16,555 nt of DNA, from positions 1 to 16,555 of the forward strand of contig CAIQIY010000129.1 in NCBI GenBank assembly GCA_903871975.1. The letters run 5' to 3'. Shown one piece after another: positions 7,776-13,451 of the stretch. Origin of the DNA: an uncultured Chloroflexota bacterium. GTDB lineage: Bacteria; Chloroflexota; Chloroflexia; Chloroflexales; Roseiflexaceae. Each line of letters opens with the position of its first letter. Positions within the stretch are counted from its first letter, which is position 1. The notes beneath the pieces were generated by a model, which saw only the letters and a list, made by a program, of their open reading frames with translations, did not search any database and was not told where the DNA came from. The position numbers were made by a program, and so were the translations under genes.

Positions 7776-7803
7776 GGGGCGGCGACCCACACGTCGCCGC
7801 CCC
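7776..7803. terminator. Hairpin terminator between convergent melA and the F420 operon
   Basis: GGGGCGGCGAC (7776-7786), loop CCACAC, GTCGCCGCCCC (7793-7803) form a perfect 11-bp GC stem. It starts 10 bp after the melA stop and lies 53 bp beyond the end of the oppositely oriented oxidoreductase gene, so it could serve both directions. No clear T-run follows on either strand, so it is not a textbook intrinsic terminator. Confidence 0.65.
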
Positions 7804-7856
7804 ACCGGGAGTGCCCGTTGCCCGAGCGATGGCGGCCGGGCCGCACACCGGCTGGA

Positions 7857-8855
7857 TCAGTGCACCGCCGGGCGCAGCTGCGGAATGACCTGCGAGCCGA
7901 ACACCTCGATGAACTGCCGCTGATTGCGTCCGACATTGTGGATGTGGATCTCGTCGAAGCCCAGATCCACGAATTGCTGCAGCGCGCGACGATGGTCCTC
8001 GAGGTCGGGCGAGATCACCATACGGTTCTTGTAGTTCTCGGCGCGCACCAGCCGCGCGATCTCGGCGAAATCCTCGGGTGATCGGATATCCTGTTTGGGG
8101 AACGGCATGCCACCGTTGGGCCACTCGGTGAGCGCGTTCTGCAACGCCTCCTCGTACGTCTCGGCCCACGACAGATGCAGCTGCAGCATCTTCGGCATCG
8201 TGGCCGGGTCCTTGCCGGCCTGCTTGGCGCCCACGCTGAACTTACCCAGCAGCATGCGCAGCTTCTCGAGGCTGGCGCCCGGCGTGATGATGCCATCGCA
8301 CTGGGCACCCGTCCACTCGGCAGTCACCGGCCCGGCCGTCGCGACCAGGATCGGCGCCGGCTGCTCGGGCAGTGTCCACAGGCGCACGCGTTCCATGCGG
8401 AAGTACTTGCCGTCATCGTGGCGGGCCACCTTGCCGGTGAACAGCTTCTTGATGATCGCGATCGCCTCCTGCATCATCTGCAGGCGCACATGCGGCTCGG
8501 GCCAATAGCCACCGAAGACATGCTCGTTGAGTGCCTCGCCGCTGCCGAGCCCCAGCCAGAAGCGCCCGGGCGTCAGCGCCGCCTGGGTCGCCGCGGCCTG
8601 CGCCACGACCGCCGGGTGATAGCGAAACGACGGGCACGTCACGCCCGGGCCGAAGGTCATCCGCTGTGTCATCGCGCCGAGCGCCGCCATCCACGACCAG
8701 ACGAAGGCGCTGTGGCCTTGCTGCGGCACCCAGGGCTGAAAGTGGTCGGCGGCCATCACACCACCGAAGCCATGGCACTCGGCCAGCGTCGAATACTGCA
8801 GCAGCTCAGTCGGATGGAACTGCTCGAGCGCTGCCGCATAACCGATGATCGTCAT
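7857..8855 (-). CDS. F420-dependent LLM-class oxidoreductase, glucose-6-phosphate dehydrogenase-like (TIGR03557 type)
   Basis: TIM-barrel enzyme of the luciferase-like superfamily, 332 aa, using coenzyme F420 for hydride transfer. It aligns well with mycobacterial FGD1 (from memory): EQF with Glu11, DHFQPW with Asp37, His38 and Trp42, the HSAFVWSWM block, PSFRY, and GSGEALNE with Glu107. These cover the residues known in FGD1 for F420 binding and catalysis (Asp39, His40, Trp44, Glu109). Of the FGD1 phosphate-binding residues, Lys259 and Arg283 appear kept (Lys254, Arg278), but the SGK with Lys198 is PGA here (192-194), so the substrate may not be glucose 6-phosphate. ATG 8855 follows GAGGAG (8864-8869) at 8 nt. 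It is the last gene of the F420 operon, 63 bp after cofC, and probably consumes or recycles the coenzyme. Confidence 0.85.
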   Translation of the reverse strand: MTIIGYAAALEQFHPTELLQYSTLAECHGFGGVMAADHFQPWVPQQGHSAFVWSWMAALGAMTQRMTFGPGVTCPSFRYHPAVVAQAAATQAALTPGRFWLGLGSGEALNEHVFGGYWPEPHVRLQMMQEAIAIIKKLFTGKVARHDDGKYFRMERVRLWTLPEQPAPILVATAGPVTAEWTGAQCDGIITPGASLEKLRMLLGKFSVGAKQAGKDPATMPKMLQLHLSWAETYEEALQNALTEWPNGGMPFPKQDIRSPEDFAEIARLVRAENYKNRMVISPDLEDHRRALQQFVDLGFDEIHIHNVGRNQRQFIEVFGSQVIPQLRPAVH

Positions 8856-8884
8856 CGTCGAATCTCCTCGTCACCTGACGGCGC

Positions 8885-8900
8885 CGGCGTGCCGACGCCG
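8885..8900 (-). other. Small intercistronic hairpin between cofC and the LLM oxidoreductase
   Basis: CGGCGT-GCCG-ACGCCG is a perfect 6-bp stem with a 4-nt loop in the 63-bp gap. No T-run follows. It may tune expression of the last operon gene or be chance in GC-rich DNA. Confidence 0.25.
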
Positions 8901-8918
8901 CGCCAACCCGGTTCCGCC

Positions 8919-9605
8919 TCACGTCCCTGCCTGAGCCAATGGGTCGTGCAGGGTCCGCTGCACGCCCGCGAAGCCGGCCAACAGGCGCTGCGTCGCCGTC
9001 GGCCGGGGGGTATCGATGAGCTGTCGCAGGTCACCCGGGCGATCGATATCGCGTGCCAGGCCGCTGGCGCGCAGCTCGAGCACCTCGAGGCCGGCGGCGC
9101 GCGCAGCGCTGCGGTGGCGTGCGGCGCTCCCGGGGCCGAACGCGAAGGGCATCGCCTGCGGTGGCGCCAGCAGCAATGCGCCGGTACCACCATCATCGGC
9201 GCTGGCCAGCACGATGTGCGGCCGGCGCGACCGTGCTGCCAGCAACGCCTCGATCTCGGCCGGCACGACGGTCGGCAGATCGGCGGGGACGACCAGCACT
9301 GCCGCGGCGCCAGCGTCGGCGGCCGCCTGGCTGGCCAGCGCGAGCGCAGCGTTGAGCTCGCCGGCCGTATCACCGAGGTAGCGGGCGCCGTGCGTGTGTG
9401 CCAGCTGTGCCACCGCCTCGTCGCTGCCCACCACGATGCTGCCGGCCAGGCCGCGGGTGGCCGTCAGTGCCGCCAGCACGTCGTCGAGCATCGCCAGCGC
9501 CAGCGCGCGCCGTTGGGGCGCCGTGAGCACCGCGGCGAGGCGGCTCTTGACGGCCGCGAGGTGCTTGACCGGCACGATGGCGATGGCCGGCGCGTCGTGG
9601 CTCAT
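8919..9605 (-). CDS. cofC: Phospholactate/phosphoenolpyruvate guanylyltransferase (CofC/FbiD), F420 biosynthesis
   Basis: Cytoplasmic nucleotidyltransferase of 228 aa. It activates 2-phospholactate or phosphoenolpyruvate with GTP, giving the donor used by CofD. Family signatures: IVPVKHLAAVKSRLA near the N-terminus (GTP and substrate loop), VVPADLPTVVPAEI in the middle (the metal-binding Asp), GGTGALLL, and FGPGSAARH. The start is the ATG at 9605, whose ATGA overlaps the cofD stop, so translation is probably coupled. Longer upstream starts would run into the end of cofD. Beside a stand-alone nitroreductase the phosphoenolpyruvate route, known from mycobacteria and Thermomicrobia, is more likely than the archaeal 2-phospholactate route. 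That is inference from context. Confidence 0.9.
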   Translation of the reverse strand: MSHDAPAIAIVPVKHLAAVKSRLAAVLTAPQRRALALAMLDDVLAALTATRGLAGSIVVGSDEAVAQLAHTHGARYLGDTAGELNAALALASQAAADAGAAAVLVVPADLPTVVPAEIEALLAARSRRPHIVLASADDGGTGALLLAPPQAMPFAFGPGSAARHRSAARAAGLEVLELRASGLARDIDRPGDLRQLIDTPRPTATQRLLAGFAGVQRTLHDPLAQAGT

Positions 9606-10549
9606 GGATGGGTGCCCGCCGCATGGTGGCGCGCCGCATCGAGCGTCACCCGCGCCAGCGCCGCCTTCTCGGCCGGGCCGCGCATGATCGTGTCGGTCAC
9701 GACCACCGCGATGCCCAGCGCCTCGATCGCCGGCCGCAGCGCGCGGTCGGCGTCGTCGATCACCAGCACATCGATCAGACCACGATAGCACTGCGCGACG
9801 CCCAGTGCGCTGACCGCGAAGCCCTGGGCGTGCATCAGCGGCGCAGCCGGCCCCTTGATCGGCGCACCGGCGACGATCGGGCTCACCGCCACCACCGGCA
9901 TGCCGGCGCCAGCGATCGCGGCGCGCACACCGGGCAGCGCCAGGATGGTGCCGACGCTCACGACCGGATTGCTCGGCGCGATCAGCAGCGCCTCGGCATC
10001 GGCCAGCGCCGCCAACACCTCGGCGGTCGGCCGCGCCTGTTCGATGCCGTGGAACGCGACACCGAGCACCGTATCGCGTGCCCGACGCCGCACCAGATAC
10101 TCCTGGAAATGGATCGCCCCATCCGGCGTGATGATGTGCGTCGCGACCGCATCATCGGTCATCGGCAGCACCCGCACCGGACAGCCCAGCGCCGCACGCA
10201 GCTGCGCGGCGATGGTCGTCGGCCGCGCGCCGGCGCGCAGCAACGCAGTGCGCAGGATGTGCACCGCCAGGTCCTGATCGCCGAGCTTGAACCAGGTGTC
10301 GACGCCCAGCCGCTGCAGCATCGTCAGCACGGCGGTGGTGTCGTCGCGTACGCCCCAGCCTTGGGTTGGCTCGATGATGCCCGCCAGGGTATAGAGCACG
10401 ATGTCGACGTCGGGCGAGATCATCAGCCCGTGCAGTTGCACATCATCGCCGGTGTTGACGATCGCGGCGACATCATCGCCCGGCACCACCTGCACCACAC
10501 CCTCGAGAAACCGCGCGGCACCGACGCCGCCAGCCAGCACTGCGATCAT
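9602..10549 (-). CDS. cofD: 2-phospho-L-lactate transferase (CofD/FbiA), F420 biosynthesis
   Basis: Transfers the phospholactyl or phosphoenolpyruvyl group from the CofC product to Fo, giving F420-0 or dehydro-F420-0; 315 aa, normal for the family. Signatures: MIAVLAGGVGAARFLEG at the N-terminus (nucleotide loop), NTGDD (33-37), KLGDQDLAVHILRT, PSNPVVSVGTIL and SPIVAG-IKGPA. The start is ATG 10549, 6 nt after AGGAGG (10556-10561); that site touches the stop codon of the acetyltransferase gene, so coupling is likely. Starts further upstream would read into the acetyltransferase. Its stop overlaps the cofC start by four bases (ATGA). Confidence 0.93.
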   Translation of the reverse strand: MIAVLAGGVGAARFLEGVVQVVPGDDVAAIVNTGDDVQLHGLMISPDVDIVLYTLAGIIEPTQGWGVRDDTTAVLTMLQRLGVDTWFKLGDQDLAVHILRTALLRAGARPTTIAAQLRAALGCPVRVLPMTDDAVATHIITPDGAIHFQEYLVRRRARDTVLGVAFHGIEQARPTAEVLAALADAEALLIAPSNPVVSVGTILALPGVRAAIAGAGMPVVAVSPIVAGAPIKGPAAPLMHAQGFAVSALGVAQCYRGLIDVLVIDDADRALRPAIEALGIAVVVTDTIMRGPAEKAALARVTLDAARHHAAGTHP

Positions 10550-10560
10550 CCTCGCCCTCC

Positions 10561-11802
10561 TCAGAACAGGGTCGTACACGCGGGTGGTTCGGCCGATGCC
10601 AGGATGGCGTCGAGCAGCGGCAGCAAGGCCGGTTCCGACAGCGTGGCGCGGCCGTAGCGCACCAGGCGTTCGAGGCGCGCCGCGCCGATCAGCAGCGAAC
10701 TGAACATCGCGAGGCTCAGCCGCACCTCGCAATCGGGCTCCGCCGTGCCCGGCTGCACGCGCCCATCGGCGAACATCGCCGTCACCGCGCCGCCAGTTCC
10801 CGGCACCAGCGTGTCATCGATCACGAAGCGCACGCACGCCGTGCCCGCGCCGAAGCGCGCCGTGTCACAGGCGGCCAGCAACGCGCGCGGTGCGATCACG
10901 CGATACAACAAGCCGACCCCGGCGATGCTCGAGCGATGGAACACGTGCGGAATGATCTCGTCACTGCCATCGCGCGGATCGTCGGTCAGCAGATGCACCG
11001 CATCATCGTGGGTCGACCAGATCATGCGCTCGCACTGGTCGGCCTGGCGCCGCACGAACCCGAGCAGCGCCATCAGCGCCTCGTGATCGTCGTAGACCAG
11101 TTCGCGCACATCGAGATCGTGGGTCAGAAACGTCGCACCGCGCCGAAACAGGAAGACCATGTAGCCACGCAGCGTGCCGTCGACCTCGTAGCCCACGACG
11201 GTGCGCTGCTCGTCGGCGATGATCTGGCGCACTTCGCCGGGGCGGCGGGCCAGCAGCCCGTTGGTTCGTGCCTGCGTACGGGCATAGCACGCCTCGACGG
11301 CGGCGGCGTCGGCGACATCGAGCGACCGCACACCGTGCCGCGGCCCACCGTCGGGCAGGGCGGTCAGCCGCAGGCGGTACTGGTGGATCCTCGCGCCATA
11401 GCCAAACCCCATCTGGAGGTAGAAGTCCGGGCGGAATGGATACAGGATGGCGAGATGTTGCCCGCGTGCCTGCGCGCGCGCGAGAAAGGCGACGACCATG
11501 TCGTGCGCGACATGCGCCTTCTTGTGGGCGATGTCGACCGCCACCATGCCGACGCCGGCGGCGGCGACCTGCTGGCCACGCAGGTTCATCGTGAAGTCGT
11601 GGCAGCGCATGCCGCCCACCAGGCGGCCGGCGCGCCATGCGCCCAGGTACGGCGCATACGGGTCGTGGTGCTGCTCGCGCAGCCGTGCCACATACCGCGC
11701 CCGCTGCGCGGCATCGTCCAGCCCGAAACTGGGGAACGCGCGTCGCACGATCTCGGCGAACCCTTCGAGTTCGGCGTCCTCGAACTCACGAACCTCGGTC
11801 AT
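10561..11802 (-). CDS. Eis-like GNAT N-acetyltransferase with SCP2-like C-terminal domain
   Basis: 413 aa, the length of Eis-type enzymes: an N-terminal GNAT domain (to about 150), a second GNAT-like domain, and a sterol-carrier-like C-terminal domain (about 300-413). Eis landmarks are the GFGYGARIHQYRL region (132-144) with the preceding Tyr128, candidate for the catalytic Tyr, and a C-terminal Phe whose carboxylate acts as the base in Eis. The acetyl-CoA pyrophosphate loop is degenerate: HKKAHVAH (93-100) where RRRGLLR-like sequence is usual, lacking the glycine. It sits within the F420 operon, 9 bp after the nitroreductase and 11 bp before cofD, so its substrate may belong to F420 metabolism or simply be co-regulated. 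ATG 11802 follows TGAGG (11810-11814) at 7 nt. Confidence 0.82.
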   Translation of the reverse strand: MTEVREFEDAELEGFAEIVRRAFPSFGLDDAAQRARYVARLREQHHDPYAPYLGAWRAGRLVGGMRCHDFTMNLRGQQVAAAGVGMVAVDIAHKKAHVAHDMVVAFLARAQARGQHLAILYPFRPDFYLQMGFGYGARIHQYRLRLTALPDGGPRHGVRSLDVADAAAVEACYARTQARTNGLLARRPGEVRQIIADEQRTVVGYEVDGTLRGYMVFLFRRGATFLTHDLDVRELVYDDHEALMALLGFVRRQADQCERMIWSTHDDAVHLLTDDPRDGSDEIIPHVFHRSSIAGVGLLYRVIAPRALLAACDTARFGAGTACVRFVIDDTLVPGTGGAVTAMFADGRVQPGTAEPDCEVRLSLAMFSSLLIGAARLERLVRYGRATLSEPALLPLLDAILASAEPPACTTLF

Positions 11803-11811
11803 CGGCGAACC

Positions 11812-12432
11812 TCACACGATGCGTCGCACCAGCGTCGTCAGCGGGCGCCGCGGCCGGCGTTGTGGCTCGGCGGCGGCATAGCCCAGCGGAATGAGTGCCT
11901 GCGGCAGCCACGTCGAATCGAGCCCGAGCGTCGCCGTCACCACGTCCGGGCAGAACAACGGCGCGCACATCCAGCCGGCATCGCAGCCGTGGGCCACCAC
12001 CGTCAGCAACAGGTTCTGGATGGCACACCCCAGGCTCTGCACCGCCATCGTGTGTTCGGCGGCGGTGCGCGCCGCATCGGGGTAGCGATCGAGCTCCTCG
12101 AGGTACAGGCACGGGATGACGATCACCGGCGCGCCGCGGATGCGCTCGCGCGAGATCGCCAGCCGCCGCTCGACGACCAGCGGGTCGTCGCCGTCGAGCA
12201 TCAGCTGCCGCCGCCACTCGTCGCCCATCGCCGCGGCCAATCGCTCGCGGGCCGGCGCGGTATCCAGCAGCACGAAGCGCCATGGCTGGCGACCGTGCGG
12301 CGACGGCGCCTGGCACGCCGCGGCGAGCGCCGCCTCGACCACTGCAGGCGGTACTGGCGTGGCGGCAAAGCGCCTGACCGAACGCCGCGCGCGCACCACT
12401 TCGGCCAAGGCATCGGCCAGCGCGTGGGCCAT
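11812..12432 (-). CDS. Stand-alone FMN-dependent nitroreductase, FbiB C-terminal-domain type
   Basis: 206 aa nitroreductase-fold protein. The N-terminal FMN-phosphate motif RRSVRRF is at 16-22, followed by SPHGRQPWRFV (44-54), another flavin-contacting block, a long helix with SLGCAIQNLLL, and the terminal PLGYA. In mycobacteria this domain is fused to the CofE domain as FbiB and reduces dehydro-F420-0 to F420-0; stand-alone versions doing this have been described in Thermomicrobia. Here it begins at ATG 12432 within the cofE stop (TGATG, one shared base), so the two halves of FbiB appear as adjacent, coupled genes. A general nitroreductase is possible, but the operon position makes the F420 role much more likely. 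Confidence 0.85.
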   Translation of the reverse strand: MAHALADALAEVVRARRSVRRFAATPVPPAVVEAALAAACQAPSPHGRQPWRFVLLDTAPARERLAAAMGDEWRRQLMLDGDDPLVVERRLAISRERIRGAPVIVIPCLYLEELDRYPDAARTAAEHTMAVQSLGCAIQNLLLTVVAHGCDAGWMCAPLFCPDVVTATLGLDSTWLPQALIPLGYAAAEPQRRPRRPLTTLVRRIV

Positions 12433-13187
12433 CAGCGGAACAGATCGCGCTCGGGCGCGCGCACCAGTGCACGTGCGCTGCCGTCGCCGGCACGGTAGCG
12501 GTACCCCCGGATCAGCGCCACCGGCACCGCGTCGACTTTGCCCATCACCAGTTCGGCGGCACTGGCGAGTTCGTCGGCGACGGCGATGTTGGTGACGTGC
12601 ATCGTGTAGCCGTAGGCATCGGGCTGGCCGGCGTAATCGTGCAGCGGCAGCATTCCGGCCACGCCGATCGCGACATTCACCTGCCCTTCGCGCCATGCAC
12701 GGCCGAATGTGTCCGAGATGATCACCGCGACGGTCGCGCCACTCGCCGCGCACAGCGCCGCGCAGATGCGCCGCGCCGATGCGTCGGGATCGACCGGCAG
12801 GAGCGTCAGCCACTGCCCACCGCCGACGTTGGATTCGTCGACGCCGGCGTTGGCACAGATGAAGCCGTGGTGTGTCTCGCTGATCAGCACGCCACGATCC
12901 ATGCGCACCACGCGCCGGCTCTCGCGCAGCACCACCTCGTAGTGGCGCGCGTCCTTGGCGCCATGCACCGCCGCCATCTGCGCCAGATGCGATGGCTCGA
13001 CCGTCGCCGGATCCACCAGCCGCCCCTCGGCTTTCGAGACGATCTTCTGGGTCACGACGACGATGTCGCCGTCGCAGAGTGCCTGGCCGTCGGCCGCCAA
13101 CGCCCGCCCGATCAGCGCCGCGACATCGTCGCCCGCCGCTACTTCGCCGATGCCGCGCACCGGCATGATCGTCACACCTGTGGTCAC
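12432..13187 (-). CDS. cofE: Coenzyme F420-0:L-glutamate ligase (CofE)
   Basis: GTP- and metal-dependent ligase that adds gamma-linked glutamates to F420-0, 251 aa, the standard stand-alone length. Signatures: GDIVVVTQKIVSKAEGR (40-56), SETHHGFICANAGVDESN, ISDTFGRAWREGQVNVAIG, and the C-terminal MGKV/PVALIRGY block. GTG 13187 is chosen because GGAGG (13192-13196) lies 4 nt upstream and the annotated family begins shortly before this motif set. ATG 13166 (MPVRGIGEV) is an alternative; longer upstream starts give arginine-rich non-family sequence and would lie before the promoter. It is the first gene of the F420 operon and overlaps the nitroreductase start by one base. Confidence 0.93.
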   Translation of the reverse strand: MTTGVTIMPVRGIGEVAAGDDVAALIGRALAADGQALCDGDIVVVTQKIVSKAEGRLVDPATVEPSHLAQMAAVHGAKDARHYEVVLRESRRVVRMDRGVLISETHHGFICANAGVDESNVGGGQWLTLLPVDPDASARRICAALCAASGATVAVIISDTFGRAWREGQVNVAIGVAGMLPLHDYAGQPDAYGYTMHVTNIAVADELASAAELVMGKVDAVPVALIRGYRYRAGDGSARALVRAPERDLFR

Positions 13188-13220
13188 GTGCCCTCCCGCC
13201 AACGCGTTGGCCCCGCGCGC

Positions 13221-13229
13221 ATTGTACCA
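13221..13229 (-). promoter_or_regulatory. Extended -10 promoter of the F420 operon
   Basis: On the minus strand TG-G-TACAAT reads from 13229 to 13221, an extended -10 element in very GC-rich surroundings. The -35 region has no good match. Transcription would start near 13214, about 27 nt before the cofE GTG, leaving room for its GGAGG. Confidence 0.45.
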
Positions 13230-13386
13230 CCGTCCGCGCCGCGCCTGCGCGACGCCGGGGCCCCGCCGGCGCCGCGCGGCGCAGCACGCGCCAGAACAGC
13301 GGCGTGTTGCACGCCCACGGCTGCACATCATCAAGCATGATGATTACCATCTGGCGCAGCGAACACCCCGCGCGCGATCCTCCCGG
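13230..13386. other. Divergent intergenic region with two inverted repeats
   Basis: No gene is supported between the two divergent promoters. Two perfect inverted repeats stand out: GCGCCGCGCGGCGC at 13269-13282 and ATCATCA-AGCA-TGATGAT at 13327-13344. The second is AT-rich against its surroundings and lies 42 bp upstream of the -35 of the pseudokinase promoter, so it could be an operator. The function of both is unknown. Confidence 0.35.
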
Positions 13387-13415
13387 TTGCATCCATCGTG
13401 GGCTACCGCTATACT
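13387..13415 (+). promoter_or_regulatory. Sigma70-type promoter of the pseudokinase operon
   Basis: TTGCAT (13387-13392) and TATACT (13410-13415) are exactly 17 bp apart. Transcription should start near 13422, which excludes the in-frame ATG at 13398 as the start of the downstream gene and leaves a leader of about 30 nt. Confidence 0.7.
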
Positions 13416-13431
13416 GCTTCGTACAAGACTC

Positions 13432-13450
13432 GTACCAGCACTGGTGGTAC
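13432..13450 (+). promoter_or_regulatory. Hairpin in the short leader before the pseudokinase start
   Basis: GTACCA (13432-13437) pairs with TGGTAC (13445-13450); an alternative nested stem is ACCAG-CA-CTGGT (13434-13445). It ends one base before GTG 13452 and no good Shine-Dalgarno is present, so the initiation region is probably structured. A regulatory role is inferred. Confidence 0.35.
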
Positions 13451-13451
13451 C

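Noticed and set aside
13398..13451. Upstream ATG for the pseudokinase gene, adding 18 residues
   Set aside because: It lies between the -35 and -10 hexamers of a well-spaced promoter, so it would not be transcribed. GTG 13452 is the first in-frame start after the predicted transcript start.
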